Of a DNA stretch of 31,582 nucleotides, positions 11,719 to 22,482 are shown one piece after another. The stretch's first letter is position 1, and each line of letters starts with the position of its first letter. A program made the position numbers and the translations under genes. The notes below the pieces were generated by a model, which had not been told where the DNA came from, did no database searches, and saw only the letters and a list, made by a program, of their open reading frames with translations. This DNA comes from Entrophospora sp. SA101 (taxonomy: Eukaryota > Glomeromycota > Glomeromycetes > Entrophosporales > Entrophosporaceae): NCBI GenBank assembly GCA_958430865.1, contig CAUDNR010004105.1:8970-40551 (forward strand), given 5' to 3'.

Positions 11719-11868
11719 AATCTATTAAAACATTTATTTATACGGATGGCGGTTTTATTTTTACATGATTTAGAGATCAAATAGGTATTGATCAAAGTTG
11801 TTTAATATCAATAGAGTAGATGTTTAATGAATTAGGAATTGATATTATATTTATTTTATTTTTTATTA
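11719..11868 (+). repeat. Imperfect direct repeat, copy B
   Basis: Second copy of the repeat at 11248-11390, offset by 471 nt. It differs by point changes and a short insertion before AGATGTTTAATGA. Confidence 0.75.
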
Positions 11869-11990
11869 GGATCAATAGAGAATTATTGAAAATTTAAAAA
11901 AAAATGATTTTGGCTATATAACAAATATAACTTTATCTTTAAATGACATAGTCAAAGAAATTCAAACAAAACACTCAGTAACTAGATCGG

Positions 11991-12110
11991 TTTACTCAAT
12001 AAGTCGGCCAAAATTTTCACCCATTTTTCTTAATATTTAAGTAATTTAATTCGATAAGTCGGTCATATGAGCTCACCCCCACATGACCGACTTATCAAGT
12101 TTACATATGT
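11991..12110. mobile_element. MITE copy 2 (AAGTCGG family)
   Basis: Nearly identical in the interior to 1136-1268, including AAGTCGGCCAAAATTTTCAC and the right arm CCGACTTATCAAGTTTACAT. The left arm is intact only from TTTACTCAATAAGTCGG inward. The differences between copies are few point changes, so both are fairly young. No coding capacity. Confidence 0.8.
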
Positions 12111-12729
12111 ATGTTAATTTTTATGTAATATATTACATATACAGTATATGATTTCCTCTTATTATCTGCGTCCTTATATAACTGAAACAAATGAGAATTT
12201 TTTGTATCTAAATGTAAATGCAATATAAACTTTTGCAAAATTAGGCTTGTGGTTTTTTTTGCATGCATTGTGGTTGATTGTATAATATATACACCAAATA
12301 GTATTATGCAAAGGTTGTGAAGAAAAAAAATAATAAATGTGGAAATGAAGAAATTGCTAGATTTCTTTACGAATGTAAACTAAATTATAAGTGGAGACCA
12401 TTTAACGAATTTATACTTGGCTAAAGATGATTTTATTTGGTTGATTGAGGATGAAATGAAGTGAATATTGGGGATGTATATGATTGTGATGAATAATTTT
12501 GGTTTTTGAATCTTAGATTTGAAAATCAATCCATTTTTATACTTCGTGCTACGTATGATTGTTGTTATTATTATTATATATATATATATTAAGAAATTTA
12601 CAACATGATAACATGCCAAAAGACGTATATATAACATTATTATTCAATCAAAATTTTTTTTGAATTTCTGAAATTTATACTATAGTTACATGACCTTCAT
12701 GTCGATCTTCGGTGTAACGCTATGGCCTG

Positions 12730-12791
12730 GAATTTTCTACTAAAAAATTCAAAACTTGGCTTTAATTTATCTACAACTTGCTAGAAACTTC
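12730..12791. promoter_or_regulatory. Possible heat-shock elements of HSP90
   Basis: Two inverted GAAnnTTC pairs occur at 12730-12737 (GAATTTTC) and 12784-12791 (GAAACTTC), 160-221 nt upstream of the HSP90 start codon. Hsf1 normally binds three or more alternating NGAAN units, and only two are present at each place. These are plausible but weak sites in AT-rich DNA, supported mainly by their position. Confidence 0.3.
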
Positions 12792-12950
12792 CAACACATT
12801 ATCTAAAGATGTACTACAATTTGAAAAATCATATAAATTATCCAACAATTATCCTCTCCTCCCCCGTAATCATTTATAATAAATAATAATATAATAAAAT
12901 AATATTCTCATCACAAATTAAAAAAAAATCGAAAAAAAAATCGAACAAAA

Positions 12951-15437
12951 ATGGCAGAAGTTGAACAATTTTCATTTCAAGCTGAAATTTCTCAGCTTAT
13001 GTCTATAATTATAAATACATTTTATTCAAATAAAGAGTGAGTAATCAATGGAATTTTTTATTCGTTTTTTTTTCGTTCAAAAAATTTTTTTTTAATACAA
13101 ATAAAAGTAAAAAAACGTACAAACATAAATTAATAAGCAAATTAAACATTTTTTTAGAATTTTCCTTCGTGAATTGATTTCTAATGCATCTGATGCCTTG
13201 GATAAAATTCGATATGAATCGCTTACAGATCCATCAAAACTTGAAACAGGGAATGAACTTTATATCAAAATTATTCCGGATAAAGAAAATAAAACTCTTT
13301 CCATTAGAGACACTGGTATCGGCATGACAAAGGTATATATTATTTATTTACATATATAATATATATATACATATATGCATATGTGTTAAATTTAATTTAA
13401 CTTAATAATTAATGTTTGGAAAATTTTTTTTTCTATATAATTATATCGTAGGCCGATCTTGTTAATAATCTTGGTACAATTGCTCGATCAGGCACTAAAG
13501 CATTTATGGAAGCTCTCCAATCTGGTGCTGATATATCAATGATTGGTCAATTTGGTGTTGGTTTCTATTCTGCTTATTTGGTAGCTGATCGTGTTCAAGT
13601 GATTACAAAACATAACGACGATGAACAATACATTTGGGAATCTGCTGCTGGTGGTTCTTTTACAATCACTCGTGACACAATCAATCCTCCTCTTGGTCGC
13701 GGTTCTGAAGTTAAATTGTTTCTTAAAGAAGATCAACTTGATTATTTGGAGGAACGTAAAATAAAAGAAGTTGTCAAGAAACATTCTGAATTCATTGGTT
13801 ATCCAATACAACTAGTTGTTGAAAAAGAAGTTGAAAAAGAGGTTGAAAAAGAAACCGAAGAAAGTGCGGGAGAAGAAAAGAAAACAGAAGAAAGTAAAAT
13901 AGAGGAAATTGATGAGAATATGGAGGATGAGAAAAAAACAAAAATTGAAGAAATCGACGATGAGGAAGATGAAAAAGAAAAAGAAAAAAATAAGAAAAAG
14001 AAAGAAAAAGTTAAAGTTAAAGATGTTGAAGAACTTAACAAAACAAAGCCAATTTGGACGCGTAATCCTGATGATATAGAACATGCAGATTATGCTGCCT
14101 TCTATAAATCAATAACTAATGATTGGGAAGAACATTTGGCTGTTAAGCATTTCTCTATTGAGGGCCAACTTGAATTCAGAGCACTTCTTTTTGTTCCAAG
14201 TCGTGCTCCATTCGACTTATTTGAGACCAAAAAGAAACGTAACAATATCAAACTCTATGTAAGGCGTGTGTTCATTATGGATGATTGTGAAGAGTTGATA
14301 CCCGAATACCTTAATTTTGTTAAGGGTGTTGTAGACTCTGAAGATTTGCCCCTAAACATTTCACGTGAAACGCTTCAACAAAACAAAATACTTAAAGTTA
14401 TTAGAAAAAATATCGTAAAGAAATGTTTAGAAATGTTTAGCGAAATTGCCGAAGATAAAGAGAAATTTGCCAAATTTTACGAAGCATTTTCTAAAAACAT
14501 TAAACTTGGCATTCATGAAGATTCACAAAATCGAGCTAAATTAGCTGAACTCCTTCGTTTCAATTCGACAAAATCTCCTAATGAACTAACGTCATTAAAA
14601 GATTACGTTACAAGAATGCCTGAAAAACAAAAATCAATTTATTACATCACTGGTGAAAGTCGTCAAGGAGTTGAACACTCGCCATTTGTTGAAGTTCTCA
14701 AGAAGAGAGGTCTTGAAGTGTTGTTTATGACTGATCCAATTGATGAATACTGTATTACACAACTTAAGGAATATGAAGGCAAAAAACTTGTTTCTGTTAC
14801 AAAAGAAGGCTTGGAACTTGACGAGGATGAAGATGAGAAAAAGAGACATGAAGAAGAAGCGAAACAATATGAAAGTTTGTGTAAACAGATTAAAGAAATA
14901 CTTGGTGATAAAGTTGAAAAGGTAAGTATTAACTGTTTTATTAATTATTGTAAATTTTTTTTCTTATTCGAGTTAATAAATATATACACTGTGTGCGTGT
15001 AGGTTCTTGTTTCAAATCGTATTTCAGAATCACCTTGTGTACTCGTAACAGGACAATATGGCTGGTCAGCTAATTTTGAACGTATAATGAAGGCACAAGC
15101 ACTTCGTGATTCAAGTATGGCGTCTTACATGGCATCAAAGAAAATAATGGAAATCAATCCACATCACCCAATCATTAAATCACTCAAATCAAAAGTTGAA
15201 GCAGATAAAAATGATAAAACAGTTAAAGATCTTACATGGTTATTATTTGAAACCTCACTTTTACAATCTGGATTTAGCTTGGAAGAGCCATCATCGTTTG
15301 CCAATAGAATCTTTAAAATGATTAAACTTGGTCTTGATATTGGTGATGATGATAACGATGACAATCGTGTAGAACCCATGGAAATTGAAAAGGACTCAAC
15401 TGAGGCAGAAGCATCTCACATGGAGGAAGTTGATTAA
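12951..15437 (+). CDS. HSP90: Cytosolic heat-shock protein 90
   Basis: ATP-dependent cytosolic chaperone for kinases, receptors and other clients. Exons: 12951-13036, 13158-13332, 13452-14921, 15003-15437; 721 residues with consistent phases. The N-terminal GHKL ATPase domain shows the catalytic Glu in [20 protein letters not shown], the ATP-contact Asp in RDTGIGMTK and the lid region [13 protein letters not shown] highly charged Glu/Lys linker spans about 211-280. The middle domain contains the [13 protein letters not shown] segment whose Arg senses ATP. The C-terminal dimerisation domain ends in MEEVD, the docking site for TPR co-chaperones, which places the protein in the cytosol and not in the ER or mitochondria. 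The small first exon and the splice within NKE|IFLREL are unambiguous. The gene is convergent with the Lnt-like gene 260 nt downstream. Confidence 0.97.
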
Positions 15438-15696
15438 ATTTAATTTTATTATTCGTAATAAGGTCACTTTTTTTTCCTCTCCTTTCCTAGATTATAATGT
15501 ATTATAGTAATAATTGTGGTAGTTATGATATAAATAATAATACTTTATTGATAAAATTTTATTATAAATGTCTTGAATTTGTTTTAATCATTTATATATG
15601 TATATAGATATATATTATATATCATTTATTAATTAATATTAAACAAAAAAAAATAAAAAAACATTTTACAATTATTTTTTATAAAATGAACGAAAT

Positions 15697-17614
15697 TTAA
15701 AAATTATTCAAAATAATATTTTCAATTCGATCATCTATATATTGAACTTTATCACTATAAAAGTTATCTACAAAATTTCGAACAAACTCAACATGGCTTT
15801 CTTTTCCAAATACCCAATAAGCTCTCGACGAAATTAAGAACCCTATAAAAACCCACACCAAAGTTTCACCCAAGGCTCCGTAATAAGTATCAACTTTTTT
15901 TATGGAGTCGAATGGGACATCCCAAGTAATCAGTTGGATATTTTTTCTTATGGAAATTTCATAATTACGAATTCTACCTAATGGATCTATCAAACCACTT
16001 GCACCGCCTTGATCACAACGTAGTATCCAATACCCATTTTCGATTGCCCTGATTGACGACATTCTTAAATGTTGCAAACCTACATAAGTTGAGAAGGTTT
16101 GTGCCGGCGAAAGAACTAAATTTGCTGATGATGCTTGGTTTAATAGTTCAGGAAAGTCCATATCCAAGCAAATTGCTCCACTAATTCTTAAATCAGTAGT
16201 ATAGTTACGATGATGCTTTTTGTTTTTATCTTCATATTCTACGTCTACAATCGGCAATTTTCCTTCTCCGCCCTCTGTCGACCAAGACTCTGCCAACCAT
16301 ACTGGATGAGTTTTTTGATATTCAAATAAAATCTATGAATAGAAATTTCCAAATAAACCAATCAATCAATTTAATTTATAAATATATAATAAATTAATTA
16401 TGATGTATATATTTATAAATATATATATGTATATATGTATACATTACATCTTTATGATCTGGTCCAATGAACGTGAGCATGTTTCTTTTTTTGTTGCTGT
16501 ACCCCGTTGGTATGGTGTAAGTAAATCCTAACCAAAATTTGTATGTAGAGGACTTATTCATTACATTTTCTAATAATTCACTATATTCCTCTTGAGAATG
16601 TAACGGAAGTGCAGACTCTGACCATAAAATAATTTTGACGGCTTTACTGGTACCAAGATCAGCCGTAGCTGTCAACATTTCATCACGTGTTATACCAGCA
16701 CCTGGTAACATACATCCAACCCTTATCAATTCAACTGGTTCGGTATTTTCGAAATGGCTTAATCTAAAATTATAAAAAAAGATTACTCCAAATAAAAAAA
16801 CAAAAAGTCCTAATGCCGCATTATAATTAAATTTTAAATTTTGTTCCAGGTTAGTTAATGCAGGATCGGTTGGTCTTGTAATTCTATTATTACCACTAGA
16901 AATAGCTAGTATTGATGGGGTGTTTCGAGAAGAAGAAATTAATAGAGGAGTATTTTCATTGTCTCTTGATTGTTGGTAAATCAATCGTTTCTTCCTATCC
17001 TTTATTTTATATTTATAAATAATGTGATTGCTAGCAACCACCGACCACGTTGATAGCAATAGATTTATGGCCGATAAACCTCCTATTGATGCAAGCTGCA
17101 TTATAGGATTTCCAGAATATCCGGATGAATCCAACGTATAACTCCAGTCACCCCAAGAACCAACTGGCGAGTATCGTCTTAGCAACGACCATGACAGAGT
17201 CCAAATGATTGGATATATTGACCAAAAGCTTATTTTATTTCTTGTTGGCGGGTCATAATCGCTGAGCCCGAAATGGTCACTTAAAAATTTTGTTATCATC
17301 CCTGGAATGATTGTCAAGGTTGTTATTGCGCTTCCAACTACAAAAAGTGCTTTGTAGTCGTCAAATGGTGACTCGATAGACGATGTTGAAGTTTCATAAT
17401 ACGAAAGCGCGGATCCACATCCCAATGCAATGAAAAGTCCCAAATTAATATACATAGGAGTTGAACGTATTAATAATAATATTAGTGGATGCAAAAACAA
17501 AGGGATGAAGGTGATCGGTCTGGTTCCTAAGCCAAACCATGCTAACAAGAATACAGTTGTGTATTCGGGTGAAATTTTAAAAAATTTTTTCACAATGTTA
17601 AAAATATTCAACAT
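15697..17614 (-). CDS. Lnt/nitrilase-superfamily membrane protein
   Basis: Multi-pass membrane protein with a carbon-nitrogen hydrolase domain, organised like bacterial apolipoprotein N-acyltransferase (Lnt). Exons: 17614-16448 and 16332-15697, phase 0, 600 residues. The N-terminal half has about six to seven hydrophobic segments. The hydrolase half carries the expected Glu-Lys-Cys triad: Glu333 in LWSESALP, Lys396 in YQKTHPV and Cys444 in GAICLDMDFPEL. The spacings of 63 and 48 residues are close to those in E. coli Lnt. A last hydrophobic segment (VWVFIGFLISS) follows the domain, as in Lnt. The Lys lies just after the intron, which confirms the splice. In bacteria Lnt acylates lipoproteins in the inner membrane; the substrate of fungal relatives is not known to me, so no specific function is assigned. 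Residues of about 210-260 are hydrophilic and probably cytosolic. Confidence 0.82.
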
Positions 17615-18161
17615 TTTGAATTTTTTATTTTATTTAGATGTTTGTACCATTTTTATAATCTTTAAATTTTCCCGGTTTTGTAATTGTATCTATATTTATA
17701 CATTTGAAATTGAGTACATTTGATTATTATTATCCAATCAAATTTTTGAATTTCGACGAAATTTACACACTGATCAGATCAGATCAGATGGGTAGAGTTA
17801 TCAGGAAAATCCATTGGTGCTGATCCGTTCCCATTCAACATACTAATACGGTAAGACCCCACAAATGGTAGCCAAAAGCGGGTATCAAATGGTATTGATT
17901 TTCTGAAGATTATTGGTCTTGAGATCCAAAAAAGGAAATATAACACCAAAAAGACAATCGTATGTTTTGAAGCCTTTTTTTTTTTTTTGCTGAGTAAGGA
18001 CATTCATTTCGCCAGATCCAATATGTTTTTTGATCGTTTGATTTTTGATGAAATTAAAACATCTAGAAATATAATAATGTGATGAGTATATAATAAAGAA
18101 TAATAGCATTTATAAAAAACGCAATATTTACAACATTCATTACCAGATCCAAGATATCCTT
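17615..18161. other. Upstream region of the Lnt-like gene
   Basis: No clear gene. A 40-nt block at about 17725-17768 with an inverted CCAAT box resembles a block upstream of HSP90 (12632-12680). A tandem GATCA run lies at 17772-17789. A lysine-rich 74-codon minus-strand frame (18003-17779) has no recognisable domain. CATTCATT...CCAGATCCAA occurs twice, at about 18001 and 18135. Confidence 0.35.
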
Positions 18162-18316
18162 AAAAATCATGTATTTTTCCGCAAAAATCATCCGCCATTT
18201 TGCGCAGCATCATGAAAATATCCAATTTTATTGGTGGGTTGGATGCGTGTTATCCTTATTTAGAGATTGATTTGGTGATTGCAGATGATTTTTGCGGAAA
18301 AATACATGATTATGAT
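18162..18316. mobile_element. Short inverted-repeat element with 9-bp flanking repeat
   Basis: Perfect 27-nt inverted arms lie at 18166-18192 and 18284-18310 (core ATTTTTCCGCAAAAATC), separated by 91 nt. The element is flanked by identical GATATCCTT at 18153-18161 and 18317-18325. A 9-bp duplication is the usual size for Mutator-like elements. No coding capacity. The outermost few bases of the two ends match only partly, so the exact element boundary is uncertain. Confidence 0.65.
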
Positions 18317-18325
18317 GATATCCTT

Positions 18326-20132
18326 TAATTATCTTTTTTGTTGGCTTATCGAAAACGCCAAGAAAGTTTATGAATCAGATTTTTTTAAAAAAAACCCCCC
18401 AAATAATTTGATTTAATATCATCATTAATCTCAGTTTGTTAACATTACTGATTACGAAAAGCAAAATACCAATCGTTTATTTTGTTGTCATCTTGATAAG
18501 GATCTTATAATTACCCAGAGAGTTCTGCTCTGCGTTTTGATTTCAATAACATATCAATCCAAATTAAAATATAGTTACCTCTGGTTGGTTATTAACACGT
18601 CTTCAGAGCCATGCCAAACAACATCATTCGTGTTTTGTCATCTTTGAAAATAAATTTTTTTCCAAAAAAAGTCAATCGCGCGTCAACAAAAAAAAACACC
18701 AAGTGCCAATAATTTAATAATTAATGTGTACGCATCGATCAAATAGCAAATTCTTTAACACTTATAAAAGATTACTCAAATCCCGTAACACTGCTTTTTT
18801 CCTTACTTGGGATAGATTGTATGATTTTTGTTTTGATTTTTTTTGTAAATTAAATTTGTTGTTTGCCTATATATAAATAAACAGTGGTACGGGAAATATA
18901 GAATGGTCTCTCCTGCTCACTTGCACATCCTCGATTACAAAACTTGTTTTCATGGAATATTTTCTATATACAACAACAAAAAAGTTTAACGAACATATTA
19001 TTAAGAGAAAATCATTATCAAATTTGGTCGTGAGATTCAAAATATTGTAACACGAAAATTATTGTTGCACTTCTGAGCATAACTTTCAAATTTAAAAAAT
19101 CTATGAAAAAGAAAATTTGAGACAAAATTTTTTTTTAGATCCTTTTTTAAAGCTGGATTGAATGGTGGTAGGTTTTTTAAAATTTTAACTTTTGAGTATA
19201 GATGATCCGCCCAATTTATATTTAGAATTAATTCTAAATTAAATTTTTTAATATATAATGTTAATAACCACTATTTTATAAAATATATATAATTACCTAA
19301 TTTTTTTTTTAAAAAAAAAATGGAAAATTGATAAAAAATTATGATAGTAAATGAAATTGCTAAAGTAAATTAAATAAATTGAAAGGAATATAACTTTATT
19401 AGCAATGAATTCTATTTCATATTTTACTTTAATTATTGTTATCGACAATTGTTTTGTTTGAGAGAACAAATGGATAATTTAAGAAGTAATTGTAATCAGG
19501 CAAACAATACTATATCCAAATAGTTTTGATGAATTTTTGCAGCAAAAAAAAAGCAAAATCTGCTCATTTCTGCAGTGTTTAAAAAATTATTTGTGCCCAA
19601 GTTCTGCCTATTTTATTTACAATTAATTCTGCTTAATTCTGATATAAAATCTTATTTTATTTAATCAAAAATAGCTAAAAACAGTCAATAAAAAAAAATT
19701 TTCTTGTTCAAATTGCTAATAGAAAAAAATAATATACATCTATTATAATTTATTATTATTAAACCGTTCTTGGACCCTAGTCAATTAAGTCAAGATTTTA
19801 GCATCAAGGTATGAACTACAACTATTATTATCTATGAAGAAAAAATAGAACTTATAAAGAAAATTTTTTTAATTGGATTGAGTTTTATTCGAATAGAAAC
19901 CCTAACTTATTTCCATAGAACCAATAGATTCAGCCATTATGAACAAATTCAATAAATACATATAAAAACAGTAATATTGATCATAATCTGCTACAAAATA
20001 GAAAATATATTCAGCACTTGAATATAACTAGTGTTGAAATTTCGTCGTGTAGCTAGTACAGATTTAGAAACTATCTCCAAAAATTAAAAATTTGATTGGT
20101 GTGTAATATTACATCCTTTCAACACTTGATAT
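18326..20132. other. Gene-poor stretch of about 1.8 kb
   Basis: AT-rich DNA with poly-A/poly-T runs and no reading frame above noise. No RNA gene, clear repeat or promoter was recognised. Several TTCTGC/GCAGAA motifs cluster at about 19540-19650 without a convincing element structure. Confidence 0.45.
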
Positions 20133-20758
20133 AATTCTTCGCATTTCTAATAATAGAAGTAGCAACAACAACAACAACAACACCACCACCAATTACTAAC
20201 ATTAATATTAATGGCAATGGCAATAATAATAGCAATAATAATAATGTTATAGTAGTTCCTTTCTCATTAGAAAATTGGTGTTTGTCCCTACTGAAGATTG
20301 GGTTTCATCTTAGCATTTTAATCTGCAAATTGGGACGATTTTACTTTTATTGAGTTGATACCCCAAGAGGTTTTAGAATATCTAAAGTTGGTAACACTTG
20401 TTGGTATCTTACCACTAGCCCAACCCATATTGATTCGACAATTTCTATGGTTGGAAGCTAGCATAGTATGGTTTTCAAGTATTTTATGGGCCAAATTTAT
20501 TTAGCTTCATCAAATTATCTAGGTGTTTTCAATGGAACACTAGTTAAACTGTTTCTTGTCAAGCCAACATCAAAAGAAGGAAGATTTAAGAATGCTATTG
20601 ATAATGCTGTAAGAGAAGTTATTAACCGCCCAGTGTCTCCAATTTCAACCACAACCACAACCACATCATCAACAAATAATAAATCAACAAATAATAAATC
20701 AACAAATAATAAATCAACAAATGATAATACTACAGCCACCACAACACAATTCTACTAA
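20133..20758 (+). pseudogene. Unrecognised protein gene relic with two in-frame stops
   Basis: One plus-strand frame stays protein-like from about 20133 to the TAA at 20756-20758 but is broken by TGA at 20351-20353 and TAG at 20459-20461. It starts with a low-complexity Thr/Pro/Asn stretch (AAC/CAC repeats), followed by ordinary-looking segments such as SKVGNTCWYLTTSPTHIDST and ASSNYLGVFNGTLVKLF. It ends in a Thr/Ser/Asn tail that includes three copies of STNNK. No family was recognised. A short gene starting at the ATG at 20468 (96 codons) is an alternative, but the text before that ATG reads like part of the same protein. A short intron removing both stops was not found. Confidence 0.4.
20669..20718 (+). 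repeat. 15-bp tandem repeat coding STNNK
   Basis: Three consecutive copies of TCAACAAATAATAAA, followed by a partial fourth, near the 3' end of the relic frame. Confidence 0.85.
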
Positions 20759-20897
20759 TGTTAATGAAATTATTATTACTATTAACAATTATAATTTATA
20801 AACCATTTATTGTAAAAATTATGATTTATTATTTATTTATTTTTTTTATTATAATAAAATCATAATGCAAAACAAATAATTTATATATAAACTTTTT

Positions 20898-21628
20898 TTA
20901 AGCCTTTATAAATTCCAATTTTGTAGTAACTTCACCTTCACTAAAGAGACCAAGCCAAGTTGGTAATTTAATAGTTTTGTCAATTTTTCCTTTTTGGAAA
21001 GCTTCATCAAGTTTTATTTTTGTTTCACCAAGCTAGAGAGAGAAAAAAATAAAGATTATTACTACCATCTATAATTATAATAACATCATGAACATTCATT
21101 TATTCATTTATTTATATGTACCTCATCATCTTTTTTTGGATCTGGGCCATCAGAATCAAAGACTTTAAGATGAAGAACTTTATCATTATCCTTCAATTTA
21201 CTAGTTATAGACATGTAAAATATAATAATTAATTAATTAATATTTTTATTATTATGCAAGAAGAATAGATAATGATGATTACTTACAATGTAAAAGTTTC
21301 ATTCCATACTGGTTCTAAGGTACCAACTTGAGTTTTAGTTCTTTGAGGATATTCTTTTTCAATCCAAAGTTTAACATATGGATCACCTTTATTATTATTA
21401 TTGGGATAAAAAAAGTATCATTCTTAAATATATTATAAATGAATTGGTAAAGATTGATGATTATGGCAATGATGATAATTACTTTTTCCTAAAATATAAA
21501 TTTTTGTAGATAAAAAAAAAATTTTTTTTGAATTAGTTGAACAATTTAACATGTTAATATTTTTTTAGAAAAACCAGTTAAATTATCTTTACCTTCAGCA
21601 TCTTTGTTTGTTAAACCTTTGGCTGAAA
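20898..21628 (-). CDS. C2-domain protein, 5' end not located
   Basis: Exons on the minus strand: up to 21628-21593, microexon 21488-21483 (6 nt), 21386-21287, 21200-21122, 21032-20898. They give about 118 residues, almost one full C2 domain of about 120. The order is GLTNKDAEG, KSDPYVKLWI, TQVGTLEPVWNETFTF, VLHLKVFDSDGPDPKKDDE and the C-terminal strand ending EFIKA. Aspartates in the NKD, SDPY and FDSDGPD loops match the calcium-binding positions of C2 domains, so calcium-dependent membrane binding is likely but unproven. The 6-nt microexon adds Lys-Ser in the conserved GKSDPY motif; skipping it is also in frame. The first exon with the start codon and first strand could not be found. The gene may be truncated at about 21630 or may begin in an exon I did not recognise. 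Confidence 0.7.
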
Positions 21629-21781
21629 CTAATCATTATTTGGGACATACTGCAACAAAACCAGACAAAGTGAACATTGATGTTACCAAGAATTTCAGGG
21701 ATCAATAGTGTTTGTTTAACATCACAATTGTGTTACTAATATAATGTGATCATGATATTTATCTAGACAAAAATAGTTAAT

Positions 21782-22051
21782 ATGAAACTAATTTACATCA
21801 GATCTACTATGGAACCTAAGAATTACAGCACTATTAGAAGCATTCTAAAAAAAGCTCAAGGTGAAAAAATTGCTCCTTACATTTTCAAAATAAATGATAC
21901 TCAGACACTGGAAGCTTATCTAAGAAAAGAAAGGATTACTTATGAAATTTACCAAGAAGAAAGAAAAATAATAAACATTAAGAAAAGAAAACAGAATGAG
22001 GGTGTATTATTACCTAACAAAAAGCAGAGATCTTTGAAAGAAGGGAAATAA
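21782..22051 (+). CDS. Lys-rich hypothetical protein or gene fragment
   Basis: An 89-codon frame with an ATG start, from 21782 to TAA at 22049-22051. It is hydrophilic and has a basic C terminus (KKRKQ, NKKQRS) that could act as a nuclear-localisation signal. The middle, YIFKINDTQTLEAYLRKE, looks like folded protein, not low complexity. No family was recognised. It lies between a C2 gene lacking its 5' end and a hAT transposon, so it may be a transposon-derived fragment. No introns are evident. Confidence 0.35.
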   Translation: MKLIYIRSTMEPKNYSTIRSILKKAQGEKIAPYIFKINDTQTLEAYLRKERITYEIYQEERKIINIKKRKQNEGVLLPNKKQRSLKEGK

Positions 22052-22474
22052 TCTTAATACAATATTGATTTATTTTTTTTTATTTGTTATTACTACAAAG
22101 AAAATTTTCCTTTATGCAAACATAATGATCATCATTGTGCATTGCTTATTGATAAAAAAAAAAAGTTGTTTGAATGAATTTTACATTTAAGAATACATTT
22201 ATAAATCTTTGTTTTTCTCTCATTGACATTGAAACAAGGTAAATAATCTCGCCTTGTATTGGAACATTATAAAAACATCACCAATTCACTTAATTTTCAG
22301 GTAAAAAAAATTCAAATAACAAATCCTTCTAATAATCACCATTAAACAATTTTATTTTGGTTTAAAAAACAAACAAATAATTAATAAATATTTATACAAT
22401 ATTTTCATCCATAATAACATTTTAAAAAAATGCTTACTTTCAATAGTGAACTTTTTTGCAGATTATTAATTGGA
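22052..22474. other. Intergenic stretch left of the hAT element
   Basis: AT-rich, with poly-A runs, and no gene recognised. Confidence 0.45.
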
Positions 22475-22482
22475 CTCTTGCT

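Larger units (their letters stand above)
10859..12729. other. Long intergenic region with repeats
   Basis: About 1.9 kb without a recognisable gene. It contains an imperfect direct repeat (11248-11390 and 11719-11868) and MITE copy 2 (11991-12110). The reading frames at 11610-11795 and 12380-12637 (minus) lack protein-like features. The COX23 promoter lies at the left edge. Confidence 0.5.

Noticed and set aside
12380..12637. 85-codon minus-strand frame upstream of HSP90
   Set aside because: Composition is Ile/Lys/Tyr/Asn as expected of AT-rich non-coding DNA, with no motif or splice context.
13536..14084. Several minus-strand frames rich in Phe or Ser across HSP90
   Set aside because: They are the complement of the GAA/AAA-rich charged-linker codons of HSP90 and show no independent features.
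17779..18003. 74-codon minus-strand frame with a Lys run and a hydrophobic stretch
   Set aside because: It could encode a small membrane peptide, but the start sits beside a poly-T tract, no family is recognisable, and the surrounding DNA shows repeat structure. Not enough support.
21567..21707. Open plus-strand frame across the first C2 exon
   Set aside because: The minus-strand C2 motifs are much more specific. The plus-strand frame has no domain and is probably a shadow plus chance.
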